The notes under the pieces are model-generated. The model saw nothing but the letters and a program-made list of their open reading frames with translations. It did no database searches and was not told the DNA's origin. The position numbers were made by a program, and so were the translations under genes. From assembly GCF_000515275.1 (NCBI RefSeq), contig NZ_KI911560.1, forward strand, positions 2,294,001 through 2,358,000: a DNA stretch of 64,000 nt, given 5' to 3'. Shown here piece by piece: positions 10,118 to 18,607 of the stretch (within the stretch, counting starts at the first letter, position 1; the number at the start of each line of letters is the position of its first letter). The DNA comes from Methylophilus sp. 5 (lineage in GTDB: Bacteria > Pseudomonadota > Gammaproteobacteria > Burkholderiales > Methylophilaceae).

Positions 10118-10473
10118 GATAATTCCGGGAAAGCTAAATTTCTGGAGAATGAGAACGTCGTGCTGAATGTGGATTCAGAAAGAATTTCAAAGGATTGTTG
10201 CAGTAGTGATACACGCTGTTTGAACTTATATTTATGTTGTTTTGTTTTATATCAATCCGCCTGTAGGCTGGATTTTTTCCCTGTTCTGAGAGTCAACATA
10301 CTCCTGCCATCAATCAGAAGCAACGACTAAATGCGGCTAACGATGCCGCGTGTTGCAGATTGCCAGCATTGTGCTGATTTTGTTGAAAACGGCTGAATGC
10401 GCGTATGGTTGACAGCGGGCAGTCTGCAAGTTGCACGGTGCAACTCACAGGCTGTGTTGAGGGCGGGGCGTGG
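10118..10473. other. Intergenic region between the diguanylate cyclase and dhaK
   Basis: A 356-base stretch without a convincing gene. It holds the 5' leader of the cyclase gene (hairpin 10163-10178), a GC hairpin GCGGC/GCCGC at 10333-10349, and a 17-bp perfect palindrome at 10429-10445 (AGTTGCAC-G-GTGCAACT) just beyond the dhaK stop. I see no clear terminator for dhaK and no RNA gene. ORFs overlapping it are short and unsupported. Confidence 0.6.
10429..10445. promoter_or_regulatory. 17-bp perfect palindrome downstream of dhaK
   Basis: AGTTGCAC and GTGCAACT flank a single G. The symmetry and length fit a dimeric repressor operator, but no promoter is evident next to it, so it may equally be a small hairpin in the dhaK 3' region. 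Confidence 0.35.
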
Positions 10474-11472
10474 TTAGCAGCCCCAGCGTAAACCGGCGGT
10501 ATGCACCGGGCTGTCCCAGTGTTGTTTGATGTCGTCATCCAGCAAGCACACGCTGAGTGAGGCGCCCGCCATGTCAATGGCGGTGATGTAGTTGCCAACC
10601 AAACTGCGGGCGACGTTAAAGCCTTGCTCCGCCAGCAGTTTTGCTGCGGTGTTATAAATCAGGTATAGCTCCATGAGTGGCGTGGCGCCCAGGCCATTAA
10701 CCAGTAGCAGGATGTCACCTTGGGTCGGTAATTGTTTGGCGCTGATGTCATGCACAATGGCCGCCACCATGTCGGCGACAATGGCGTCGGCTGCACGCAT
10801 GGGCTCGCGGCGGCGGCCAGGCTCACCATGAATGCCAACGCCCATTTCAAGTTCGCTGTCATTGATGTTAAAAGTTGGTCGACCGGCTGCAGGCACGGTG
10901 CAACTGGTTAAGGCAGCGCCTATGCTGGAGGTATGCAGGTTTATTTTGTCGCCCAGTGCTTTACAGCTGGCAAGGTCGGCACCCGTCTCTGCCAGACTGC
11001 CTACACATTTTTCAATAATCACCGTACCTGCCACACCGCGGCGTCCTGTGGTGTAAGTGCTGTTGACGACGGCGCAATCATCAGACGTAAGTACGGTGGC
11101 GTGTTCAAATGACAGCATTTCGGTTGCCATTTCAAAGTTCATCACGTCGCCAGCATAATTTTTGACAATAAACAGCACGCCTTTGCCTGCGTGCACTGCC
11201 TCTGCGGCGGCCAGCATCTGGTCTGGCGTCGGTGAGGTGAATACCTGGCCCGGGCAGGCCGCATCCAGCATGCCTTTGCCTACATAGCCAGCATGCAGGG
11301 GCTCATGGCCTGAGCCGCCACCAGAAATAATTGCTACTTTGTTTTGTGCTTTTTGTTGGCGAGTCACAAAAGTGGGCTCAAATTGCAGAGCTACTAGGTC
11401 GCTGTGTGCCGCAGCAAAGCCTGACAGACTTTCTATCAGCATGTGATCAACATTGTTCAGAAATTTTTTCAT
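10474..11472 (-). CDS. dhaK: Dihydroxyacetone kinase, DhaK subunit
   Basis: Binds dihydroxyacetone covalently and, with DhaL, phosphorylates it to dihydroxyacetone phosphate. The 332-residue chain has the GGGSGHEP loop (51-58) and the substrate-binding His215 in VGIHGEPGRR. It is a separate subunit rather than the fused ATP-dependent K-L kinase, and lies downstream of dhaL in a two-gene operon with a 60-base gap. No dhaM phosphotransferase gene is adjacent. In a methylotroph it could recover dihydroxyacetone from C1 or glycerol metabolism; that role is inferred. Confidence 0.94.
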   Translation of the reverse strand: MKKFLNNVDHMLIESLSGFAAAHSDLVALQFEPTFVTRQQKAQNKVAIISGGGSGHEPLHAGYVGKGMLDAACPGQVFTSPTPDQMLAAAEAVHAGKGVLFIVKNYAGDVMNFEMATEMLSFEHATVLTSDDCAVVNSTYTTGRRGVAGTVIIEKCVGSLAETGADLASCKALGDKINLHTSSIGAALTSCTVPAAGRPTFNINDSELEMGVGIHGEPGRRREPMRAADAIVADMVAAIVHDISAKQLPTQGDILLLVNGLGATPLMELYLIYNTAAKLLAEQGFNVARSLVGNYITAIDMAGASLSVCLLDDDIKQHWDSPVHTAGLRWGC

Positions 11473-11532
11473 ATTTAACTCTCACGTGAATCACGGTTGC
11501 AAACACCCTGAATGGGGCTTGGTTCGTGATGT

Positions 11533-12165
11533 TTACTGATTTGATAATACGATGTCGCACACGGTATTTATCATGACCTGGCAGCTTTTGGCCCCCGCAT
11601 CCAGGTGGCCAATGGCGCGCTCACCCAGACCAGAGGCGCGGCCTTTGGTCGCCAGCATGTTGCGCGTAGATTCGAGTCCATCACTGGCGACCGTTTTTAA
11701 TGCCGTAGCGATATCTTTGGCTGACTGGCCTTGCGCAGCCAGTTGTTTGAAGGTGTCGGCTACCGGAATCAATACATCCAGCATGGTTTTTTCGCCAGCT
11801 TGCGCCTTGCCGCGCTGCATAATCGCCTGCACGCCAGCCTCGAAAGCCAGTGCAATTTGATTAGTGGTGGTTGCTTCGCTGCTGTTGAGTGCTTTGCTCA
11901 TGCTTATGAAAAAACTGGCAAACAGCGGCCCCGACGCGCCACCAATGGTGCTCAGCAACTTGATGCCAATTTTGTTTAGAGCTTCTGGTGCAGAAAGAGG
12001 GTTTAGTTCGTCTGCCAGACCGACAATCGCCTCACAGCCGCGCTTCATATTGATGTAGTGGTCGCCATCGCCGATCTCCCGATCCAGGCATTCAATATCG
12101 GCTTCATGCGCCAGAATGGCATCACGAATGGCGGCGGCATAGTGGTTGATGGTGGGGCTATTCAT
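11533..12165 (-). CDS. dhaL: Dihydroxyacetone kinase, DhaL (ADP/ATP-binding) subunit
   Basis: Nucleotide-binding partner of DhaK. The 210-residue protein carries the metal-binding aspartates in LDREIGDGDHYINM (D28, D33, D35), the phosphate loop STIGGASGPLF and the C-terminal GRASGLGERAIGHLDAGA signature. The motif usually read as GDHGxNM is GDHYINM here. First gene of the dhaL-dhaK operon. Its start codon at 12165 lacks a good Shine-Dalgarno sequence. Without a DhaM gene nearby, the phosphate donor (ATP exchange or a distant PTS protein) cannot be told from this window. Confidence 0.93.
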   Translation of the reverse strand: MNSPTINHYAAAIRDAILAHEADIECLDREIGDGDHYINMKRGCEAIVGLADELNPLSAPEALNKIGIKLLSTIGGASGPLFASFFISMSKALNSSEATTTNQIALAFEAGVQAIMQRGKAQAGEKTMLDVLIPVADTFKQLAAQGQSAKDIATALKTVASDGLESTRNMLATKGRASGLGERAIGHLDAGAKSCQVMINTVCDIVLSNQ

Positions 12166-12287
12166 TGTGAAGAGGCTAGCATATGGTTAAAACCCCATGT
12201 TACTCACAAGCATTGTGACTCGGCAAGCCTGAATTTATTGTTTTCAGGGTAGGCGTTTTGGCCACTTGCGTTTAAAATGGCGCCGCG

Positions 12288-12363
12288 GTCCTCGTGGTGA
12301 AACAGGATATCACCAGCCCCTCCTAAGGGCTAGTTTCAGGTTCGAGTCCTGACGGGGACGCCA
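12288..12363 (+). tRNA. tRNA-Arg (anticodon CCT)
   Basis: A full cloverleaf can be folded: acceptor GTCCTCG/CGGGGAC (7 bp with one G-U), D stem GTGA/TCAC, anticodon stem AGCCC/GGGCT with loop CTCCTAA (anticodon CCT at 12322-12324), T arm TCAGG-TTCGAGT-CCTGA, and encoded CCA at 12361-12363. It reads the rare AGG arginine codon. It lies between divergent dhaL and rpsB. No integrase or att duplication is visible nearby. Confidence 0.95.
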
Positions 12364-12387
12364 GCTCAGCTGAAAATCGTTAAGTGC

Positions 12388-12416
12388 TTGAAAGTAATTG
12401 ATTTAAGCGCTATAAT
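12388..12416 (+). promoter_or_regulatory. Sigma-70 promoter for rpsB-tsf
   Basis: TTGAAA (12388-12393), a 17-bp spacer and a perfect TATAAT (12411-12416). Transcription would start near 12423, leaving a leader of about 107 bases before rpsB. Confidence 0.85.
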
Positions 12417-12421
12417 TTTGG

Positions 12422-12529
12422 ATTGACTTTCGTGTCAATTAACTTGCATGCGATCACATTGGGTGCCTTTAAACGGGTGTTTTTGATTGCATGTTAATGA
12501 ATAACCCTTTGAATTGAAAGACTAAAATC
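12422..12529 (+). promoter_or_regulatory. Structured rpsB leader, possible S2 autoregulation site
   Basis: The roughly 107-base untranslated leader begins with an ATTGAC/GTCAAT hairpin (12423-12439). The rpsB leader is a known target of S2 feedback in enteric bacteria; whether this leader has the same fold was not tested. The ribosome binding site is weak (GAAAG), consistent with control of translation. Confidence 0.4.
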
Positions 12530-13276
12530 ATGTCTGTGACTATGCGTCAAATGCTGGAGGCCGGTGTTCACTTTGGCCACCAAACTCGTTACTGGAACCC
12601 GAAAATGGCTGAGTTCATTTTTGGTGATCGTAACAAAATCCATATTGTAAACCTTGAAAAAACACTGCCACTGTTTGAAGAAGCGCAAAAATACGTGCGC
12701 ACTTTGGCAGCAAACAAGGGTCGTATTCTGTTTGTGGGCACTAAGCGTCAAGCCCGCGACATCGTTAAAGAAGAAGCACAACGTGCTGGTTGTGCTTATG
12801 TAAACCACCGCTGGTTGGGTGGTATGTTGACTAACTTTAAAACAGTGAAGCAGTCTATCAAGCGCCTGAACGACTTTGAGGCCATGATGTTAGATGGCAG
12901 CATTGAGAAGTTCGGCAAAAAAGAAGCATTGGGCATCAAGCGCGAAATCGAAAAGCTGGAGCGCTCTATCGGCGGTATCCAGGAAATGGGCGGCTTGCCA
13001 GATGCGATTTTCGTGATCGACGTTGGTCATGAAAGCGGCGCGATCACTGAAGCGCGTAAATTGGGTATCCCAGTGATTGGTATCGTTGATACCAACAACT
13101 CTCCAGATGGCATTACTTACGTGATCCCTGGTAACGATGACTCTTCACGCGCAATTCGTTTGTATGCACGTGGCATGGCGGATGCGGTGTTGGAAGGTCG
13201 CGCAAATGCGATTTCCGAAATCGTGAAAGCTGCTCAGGAAGAAGCTGCACCAGCTGCTGAGGCTGTTGCCGAGTAA
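12530..13276 (+). CDS. rpsB: 30S ribosomal protein S2
   Basis: Primary small-subunit protein bound late in 30S assembly, needed for S1 attachment. The 248-residue sequence begins [26 protein letters not shown], the S2 signature, and includes the [12 protein letters not shown] and [19 protein letters not shown] stretches. Full length. It heads the rpsB-tsf unit with a strong promoter upstream and an attenuator-like hairpin downstream, as in other proteobacteria. Confidence 0.99.
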   Translation: MSVTMRQMLEAGVHFGHQTRYWNPKMAEFIFGDRNKIHIVNLEKTLPLFEEAQKYVRTLAANKGRILFVGTKRQARDIVKEEAQRAGCAYVNHRWLGGMLTNFKTVKQSIKRLNDFEAMMLDGSIEKFGKKEALGIKREIEKLERSIGGIQEMGGLPDAIFVIDVGHESGAITEARKLGIPVIGIVDTNNSPDGITYVIPGNDDSSRAIRLYARGMADAVLEGRANAISEIVKAAQEEAAPAAEAVAE

Positions 13277-13290
13277 TTTCGGATCGGTTG

Positions 13291-13316
13291 AAAAGGGGGC
13301 GCAGCGCCCCTTTTTC
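13291..13316 (+). terminator. Strong hairpin in the rpsB-tsf gap
   Basis: GGGGCG/CGCCCC stem with CAG loop, flanked by A4 and T5 (13291-13315). It can act as a partial terminator that lowers tsf relative to rpsB transcription, an arrangement known from E. coli. Confidence 0.85.
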
Positions 13317-13445
13317 TATTGCATCTGGTTCTACTGATAGACTTCTGGCTGTCGCGCAGCGAAATCTCGCTGTCACATGGCCCTTGTACACTGAAAAGAA
13401 TATTTAAGGCGACTGCATCAGTCGTTGAATAAAAGGAGCAAATAA

Positions 13446-14321
13446 ATGGCTGAAATTACCGCAAGCATGGTGAAAGATTTACGTGAGCGCACCGATGCCC
13501 CAATGATGGACTGTAAAAAAGCACTGACTGAGGCGGAAGGCGATATGGCCCGTGCAGAAGAAATTCTGCGTGTCCGTTTTGGTAATAAAGCCAGCAAAGC
13601 TGCTGGTCGCGTGGCTGCTGAAGGCACTGTTGGTATTAGTATCTCTGCTGATGGCAAACTGGGTACATTGATCGAAGTGAACTCAGAAACAGACTTCTGT
13701 GCTAAAAACGAAGAGTTCCTTAAGTTTGTGGCCGATCTGGCACAAACGGTAAATGAAAATAACCCGGCTGATATCGACGCGGTGGGTGCTTTACCATTGC
13801 GTGGTGAAACTGCTGAAGCAGTGCGTGCGCAGTTGGTTGGTAAAATCGGCGAAAACATCACGCCACGTCGTTTTGTCCGTACATCAGCACAAGGCCAGCT
13901 GTTTAGCTATGTGCACGGTAGCAGAATTGGTGTGTTGCTGGACTTGGTGGGTGGTGATGAAGCATTGGGTAAAGATATCGCGATGCACATTGCTGCGGCT
14001 AAACCTAGATCACTGGATGCCAGTGGTGTGGACGCTGCCTTGATCGAAGCTGAGCGCCGTGTCGCGATTGAAAAAGCCAAAGAAGCAGGCAAGCCTGATG
14101 CTATGTTGGAAAAAATCGCTGAAGGTACTGTGCAAAAGTTCTTGAAAGAAGTGACTTTGTTGAGCCAGACTTTCGTTAAAGATGACAAACTGAGCATCGA
14201 GCAATTGCTGAAATCAAAAGGTGCTAGCGTGGCCTCTTTCAGCATGTACGTGGTTGGTGAAGGCATTGAAAAAGCAGTGGTTGATTACGCTGCTGAAGTG
14301 GCTGCTGCTGCTAAAGTCTAA
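13446..14321 (+). CDS. tsf: Elongation factor Ts
   Basis: Guanine nucleotide exchange factor for EF-Tu. The 291-residue sequence has the N-terminal UBA-like domain ([27 protein letters not shown]), the [10 protein letters not shown] core motif that contacts EF-Tu, and the second core repeat. Strong Shine-Dalgarno AAAAGGAG eight bases before ATG. It follows rpsB across a hairpin and is closed by its own terminator at 14345-14376. Confidence 0.99.
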   Translation: MAEITASMVKDLRERTDAPMMDCKKALTEAEGDMARAEEILRVRFGNKASKAAGRVAAEGTVGISISADGKLGTLIEVNSETDFCAKNEEFLKFVADLAQTVNENNPADIDAVGALPLRGETAEAVRAQLVGKIGENITPRRFVRTSAQGQLFSYVHGSRIGVLLDLVGGDEALGKDIAMHIAAAKPRSLDASGVDAALIEAERRVAIEKAKEAGKPDAMLEKIAEGTVQKFLKEVTLLSQTFVKDDKLSIEQLLKSKGASVASFSMYVVGEGIEKAVVDYAAEVAAAAKV

Positions 14322-14344
14322 TTGACTTTCTGACGCTGTATCCG

Positions 14345-14376
14345 AAAAAGTGGAATCTGTTGATTCCACTTTTTTT
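14345..14376 (+). terminator. Intrinsic terminator after tsf
   Basis: A long stem with arms AAAAAGTGGAATC and GATTCCACTTTTT, a four-base loop and a T7 tail. Confidence 0.92.
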
Positions 14377-14406
14377 ATGGCTGATACAGGCGCAAGACGC
14401 CAAAGA

Positions 14407-14439
14407 AAGCACATTTTGTGATTAAATAAGCACATTTTG
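14407..14439 (+). repeat. Exact 12-bp direct repeat in the pyrH upstream region
   Basis: AAGCACATTTTG occurs at 14407-14418 and again at 14428-14439, a 21-bp period equal to two helical turns, ending 18 bases before the pyrH start. It could be a pair of protein-binding sites or part of the leader. Confidence 0.7.
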
Positions 14440-14456
14440 AGTTTGGGAAAATAATC

Positions 14457-15173
14457 ATGGCACAACCTGCTTTCAAGCGCATCTTACTCAAGTTGTCTGG
14501 TGAGGCGCTGATGGGCGATGATGCCTATGGCATTAATCGCGAAACAGTGACATCTATCGTGGCGCAAGTGAAAGAAGTCGTCAATATGGGCGTGCAAGTG
14601 GGCATCGTCATTGGTGGCGGTAATATCTTTCGCGGTGTTGCGCCGGCGGCTGAGGGCATGGATAGAGCAACCGCTGATTACATGGGCATGCTGGCGACCG
14701 TGATGAATGCCATGGCATTGCAAGATGCGATGAAACACGCCGGCTTGGCTGCGCGCGTACAAAGTGCCTTGAATATTGAAGCGGTGGCAGAGCCTTATAT
14801 CCGTGGAAAAGCGATTCGTTACCTCGAAGAAGGTAAAGTGGTGATTTTTGGTGCAGGCACCGGTAACCCGTTTTTTACCACCGATACGGCAGCAGCATTG
14901 CGCGGCGTAGAGATTGACGCAGAGATTGTGTTGAAAGCCACCAAGGTAGACGGTATTTATACGGCAGACCCGAAAAAAGACCCGACAGCGACGCGCTATG
15001 ATATGGTCTCTTATGATGAAGCGATCAACAAAAACTTAAAAGTGATGGATGCCACGGCATTTACCTTGTGCCGTGACCAGAAAATGCCGATTGCTGTTTT
15101 TAGTATTTTTAAAGAGGGCGCATTAAAACGCGTGATTCTGGGCGAAAATGAAGGAACGCGTGTGATGGCGTAA
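14457..15173 (+). CDS. pyrH: UMP kinase
   Basis: Phosphorylates UMP to UDP with ATP; the bacterial hexameric enzyme is a GTP-activated member of the amino acid kinase family. The 238-residue protein shows [14 protein letters not shown] at the N-terminus, the [13 protein letters not shown] loop, [16 protein letters not shown] and [13 protein letters not shown]. Classical position between tsf and frr. It probably starts a new transcription unit (pyrH-frr-uppS-...) after the tsf terminator. Confidence 0.99.
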   Translation: MAQPAFKRILLKLSGEALMGDDAYGINRETVTSIVAQVKEVVNMGVQVGIVIGGGNIFRGVAPAAEGMDRATADYMGMLATVMNAMALQDAMKHAGLAARVQSALNIEAVAEPYIRGKAIRYLEEGKVVIFGAGTGNPFFTTDTAAALRGVEIDAEIVLKATKVDGIYTADPKKDPTATRYDMVSYDEAINKNLKVMDATAFTLCRDQKMPIAVFSIFKEGALKRVILGENEGTRVMA

Positions 15174-15201
15174 GCCTTGCACGGGACATTGGAGAACAAC
15201 G

Positions 15202-15759
15202 ATGGTTGAAGAAATTAAAAAATCTGCCGAGCAGAAAATGCACAAAACGCTGGAATCGTTAAAAACGGATCTGGCCAAAATCCGTACTGGCCGTGCGCAT
15301 ACCGGTTTACTGGACCATGTGATGGTCGAGTATTACGGCTCTATGGTGACTGTGAGTCAAGTGGCAAATATCAATTTGGGCGATGCGCGCACTTTGAATG
15401 TGCAGCCGTATGAAAAAAACATGATTGGCAAGGTAGAAAAAGCCATTCGCGATTGCGACTTGGGCTTGAACCCGGCCACCAATGGTGACCTGATCCGTGT
15501 GCCTATGCCAATGCTGACAGAAGAGCGCCGTCGTGACCTGACCAAAGTGGTTCGCACTGAAGGTGAAGGTGCCAAGGTAGCGATTCGTAACGTGCGTCGC
15601 GACGCTAACGATGCTTTGAAAAAACTCATCAAAGACAAAGCGATTTCTGAGGATGATGAGCGCCGTGCACAAGACGAAGTGCAAAAAATGACCGACAAAG
15701 CCGTGGTTGAAGTCGACAAAATTCTGCAGCAAAAAGAAACAGATTTGATGGCGGTTTAA
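15202..15759 (+). CDS. frr: Ribosome-recycling factor
   Basis: Splits post-termination ribosomes together with EF-G. 185 residues, the family's usual length, with the three-helix-bundle pattern and the conserved stretches [29 protein letters not shown] ([18 protein letters not shown]) and RNVRRDAND. Follows pyrH by 28 bases with the Shine-Dalgarno GGAGAA. Confidence 0.99.
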   Translation: MVEEIKKSAEQKMHKTLESLKTDLAKIRTGRAHTGLLDHVMVEYYGSMVTVSQVANINLGDARTLNVQPYEKNMIGKVEKAIRDCDLGLNPATNGDLIRVPMPMLTEERRRDLTKVVRTEGEGAKVAIRNVRRDANDALKKLIKDKAISEDDERRAQDEVQKMTDKAVVEVDKILQQKETDLMAV

Positions 15760-15786
15760 CCGCTAATCAGGGAATCGGGTATCGAT

Positions 15787-16554
15787 TTGGGTTTATTTTC
15801 CAGTTCTACCAAGCAAGTGCCGCCCATTCAGGAGGTGCCGCAACATGTTGCGGTGATTATGGATGGCAACGGACGTTGGGCAAAAAAACGTTTTTTACCT
15901 CGCGTGGCTGGTCATCAGCGTGGGCTGGAATCTGTGCGTGCGCTGGTGAAAGCGTGTGTCCGGCTCGACATCAAGTACCTGACCTTGTTTGCGTTTAGCA
16001 GTGAAAACTGGCGACGCCCGCCAGATGAAGTGACTTTTTTAATGAGTCTGTTTCTGGAGGCACTAGATCGTGAAGTGAGAAAACTACACGAAGCCAATGT
16101 GATCTTGAAGCTGATTGGTGACCGTAGCCCGTTTAATCAGGCTTTGCAGCAGAAAATGCTGGAAGCTGAGCAACAAACGGCGGCAAATACCGGGCTCATG
16201 CTGACGATTGCCGTCAATTATGGTGGTCGTTGGGATGTGGTGCACGCCCTTAATCAGCTGTTATCTGACAAAGGCGCCATTACTGAGATTTGTGAGGCAG
16301 ACTTGGCGCCTTATTTGTCTATGCCGTATGCACCAGAGCCGGATCTGTTTATCCGTACCGGTGGCGAAACCCGCATTAGTAATTTCTTGCTCTGGCAATT
16401 GGCCTATACTGAGCTTTATTTCACCCCCACCTTGTGGCCAGACTTTGACGATGCGGCTTTTACAACTGCATTGACCTCCTATCATCAACGCGAAAGACGT
16501 TTTGGTCGAACCAGCGAGCAGTTAAGCGTTGACAGTGACAGCGGTAGCGCTTAA
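15787..16554 (+). CDS. uppS: Isoprenyl (undecaprenyl diphosphate) synthase
   Basis: Cis-prenyltransferase that extends farnesyl diphosphate with isopentenyl units to the C55 carrier lipid for peptidoglycan and O-antigen. The 255-residue protein contains HVAVIMDGNGRWAKKR with the catalytic Asp26, FAFSSENWRRP and the C-terminal PDLFIRTGGETRISNFLLWQ. The start is a TTG at 15787; no ATG lies before the catalytic motif. Its product precursor is also the substrate of the hpn genes at 60-63 kb. Confidence 0.97.
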   Translation: MGLFSSSTKQVPPIQEVPQHVAVIMDGNGRWAKKRFLPRVAGHQRGLESVRALVKACVRLDIKYLTLFAFSSENWRRPPDEVTFLMSLFLEALDREVRKLHEANVILKLIGDRSPFNQALQQKMLEAEQQTAANTGLMLTIAVNYGGRWDVVHALNQLLSDKGAITEICEADLAPYLSMPYAPEPDLFIRTGGETRISNFLLWQLAYTELYFTPTLWPDFDDAAFTTALTSYHQRERRFGRTSEQLSVDSDSGSA

Positions 16555-16561
16555 ATAAACT

Positions 16562-17389
16562 ATGTTAAAAACCAGAATTATTACTGCAATTGTATTGCTA
16601 GGCTTGTTTTTGCCTGCGCTGTTTTGGCTGCCACTGATGGTTTGGGCCGCAGTCATGCTGGCACTGACGCTGGTTTGCTTGCGTGAGTGGGCTGGCTTTT
16701 TGCAGCTCAATGCGGCACAAACACGGTATTACCTGCTTGTCTCGACAATCAGTGGCCTCGGTTTGCTATGGTTGCTGCAACAATTAGGTTTTCACTGGTT
16801 TTTTTACGGCGCTTTGCAGGTCTTTGCTGCTGCTACTGTGTTTTGGTTGTGTCTGGTGCCTGTTGCGTTGTTTTTTAATGCCTTTTTCAAACAAAAAACG
16901 CTTAACCTTTTACTTGGTTGGGGCTTAATGATGTCGTTGTGGATGGCATTGGTGACGGCCAAGGAAGTCAACCCTTATGTGCTGTTGGTGATTATTTCGA
17001 CCATCTGGCTGGCAGACAGCGCGGCTTATTTTGCTGGCAAGCAGTTTGGGCGCCACAAGCTGGCACCGTCTATTAGCCCTGGCAAAACCTGGGAGGGCGT
17101 TGCGGGCGCATTGCTGGCCGTTGCTGGCTATGCCGCTGCGTTGAAGCTCACCGGCGCAGTGGCCACCTGGTGGGTGTTGCCCGGGTTGTGGGTGGTGACC
17201 ATTGCCGGTGTGTATGGCGACTTATTTGAATCTTTTTTTAAACGCCGCGCCAATCTGAAAGACAGTGGCCAGTTTTTACCTGGGCACGGTGGTTTGCTAG
17301 ACCGCGTGGATGGCGTGATTCCGGCCTTGCCGATTGGCATGTGCCTGCTGTTCTGGTTTCATTACTGGCAACAGTCTTACTCGTTTTAA
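16562..17389 (+). CDS. cdsA: Phosphatidate cytidylyltransferase
   Basis: Integral inner-membrane enzyme: CTP + phosphatidate gives CDP-diacylglycerol, the branch point of phospholipid synthesis. The 275-residue protein has about eight hydrophobic segments and the C-terminal family signature spanning SPGKTWEGVAGA and the acidic GVYGDLFESFFKRRANLKDSG stretch that coordinates magnesium, followed by LPGHGGLLDRVDG. Seven bases after uppS. Confidence 0.97.
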   Translation: MLKTRIITAIVLLGLFLPALFWLPLMVWAAVMLALTLVCLREWAGFLQLNAAQTRYYLLVSTISGLGLLWLLQQLGFHWFFYGALQVFAAATVFWLCLVPVALFFNAFFKQKTLNLLLGWGLMMSLWMALVTAKEVNPYVLLVIISTIWLADSAAYFAGKQFGRHKLAPSISPGKTWEGVAGALLAVAGYAAALKLTGAVATWWVLPGLWVVTIAGVYGDLFESFFKRRANLKDSGQFLPGHGGLLDRVDGVIPALPIGMCLLFWFHYWQQSYSF

Positions 17390-17398
17390 GAGGTTACT

Positions 17399-18607
17399 TT
17401 GCAATACGTCACCATACTCGGCAGTACCGGCACCATCGGTCAGCAGACACTGGATGTGATTTCGCAGCATCCTGGCCGTTATGGCGTGTTTGCACTGACG
17501 GCCCACAGCAATGTGGATGTCATGTTGCAGCAATGCGCGCAGTATCAGCCACGCTATGCAGTGATGCAAGATGCCGCGTCTGCGCAATTGTTGCAGCAAC
17601 GAGTGCAAGCTGAGCAGCTTAAGGTCGAGGTGTTAGCCGGGGTTGAAGGGTTAACCGAAGTAGCCGCCCATGCAGAAGTCAGCATTGTGATGGCTGCCAT
17701 TGTCGGTGCGGCAGGTTTGCTGCCTGCGCTGGCGGCGGCAAGCGCAGGCAAGAAAATCCTGCTGGCCAATAAAGAAACCCTGGTGATGGCAGGGCAATTG
17801 TTTATGGATGCCGTCAAGCAGGGGCAAGCGACTTTGTTGCCGATTGATAGCGAGCATAATGCCATTTTTCAGGTGATGCCCAGACAAGCCTACAGCGACT
17901 TACGCGATGTGGGCGTTAACCAGATTATTCTCACCGCGTCCGGCGGCCCGTTTCGTCGTTATACCCAGGCACAATTGCAAGAAGTCACGCCGGCGTTGGC
18001 ACTCAAGCATCCTAATTGGGTGATGGGGGCAAAAATTACGGTTGATTCTTCTACGCTCATGAATAAGGGGCTAGAGGTGATTGAGGCACATTGGTTGTTT
18101 GATGCGCGCCCTGACCAGATTGAAGTGGTTGTGCATCCGCAAAGTGTGATTCACTCCATGGTGTCTTATGTCGATGGCAGTATTTTGGCGCAGTTGGGTA
18201 ACCCTGATATGCGCACACCGATTGCCTATGGCCTGGCTTATCCAGAGCGCATTGCATCAGGCGTAAAGCCATTGAGCTTGATTGAGGTTGCCAAGCTGGA
18301 GTTTGAAGCACCTGATACCCAGCGTTTTCCATGTTTGAGATTGGCCTATGACGCATTAGCCGCAGGCGGTACAGCGTCAGCCATCCTCAATGCGGCGAAT
18401 GAAGTCGCGGTTGCCGCCTTTTTACGCGAGCAGATTCAATATCTGGATATACCGCGTTTACTTGAAACCACTTTGCAGCAATTGCCCGCCGAGCCGGTGC
18501 AATCGATTGAGCAGTTACTGGCTGTCGATAAGCAAGCCAGAGCCTTGGCTACGCAGGCGATTGCTAACATGACAGCGTCATCTGTGCGCAAGGTGGTCAG
18601 CGTATGA
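17399..18607 (+). CDS. dxr: 1-deoxy-D-xylulose 5-phosphate reductoisomerase
   Basis: Second step of the MEP isoprenoid pathway: NADPH-dependent conversion of DXP to MEP. The 402-residue protein starts with the nucleotide loop ILGSTGTIGQQTLDV and shows PIDSEHNAIFQ and ASGGPFR in the catalytic part and the NAANEVAVAAFL C-terminal motif. The start is TTG at 17399, set by the Shine-Dalgarno AAGAGG six bases before. It overlaps rseP by four bases (ATGA). Confidence 0.97.
   Translation: MQYVTILGSTGTIGQQTLDVISQHPGRYGVFALTAHSNVDVMLQQCAQYQPRYAVMQDAASAQLLQQRVQAEQLKVEVLAGVEGLTEVAAHAEVSIVMAAIVGAAGLLPALAAASAGKKILLANKETLVMAGQLFMDAVKQGQATLLPIDSEHNAIFQVMPRQAYSDLRDVGVNQIILTASGGPFRRYTQAQLQEVTPALALKHPNWVMGAKITVDSSTLMNKGLEVIEAHWLFDARPDQIEVVVHPQSVIHSMVSYVDGSILAQLGNPDMRTPIAYGLAYPERIASGVKPLSLIEVAKLEFEAPDTQRFPCLRLAYDALAAGGTASAILNAANEVAVAAFLREQIQYLDIPRLLETTLQQLPAEPVQSIEQLLAVDKQARALATQAIANMTASSVRKVVSV

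Noticed and set aside
10010..10330. Forward ORF of 106 codons entering the gap before dhaK
   Set aside because: Its first third is antisense to the diguanylate cyclase membrane helix, it has no ribosome site, and the rest is low-complexity intergenic sequence.
10314..10598. 94-codon reverse ORF across the end of dhaK
   Set aside because: Out of frame with dhaK over most of its length, with no conserved motif or ribosome site.
12288..12363. tRNA-Arg(CCT) as an integration site of a mobile element
   Set aside because: No integrase, no duplicated 3' end of the tRNA and only housekeeping genes on both sides.
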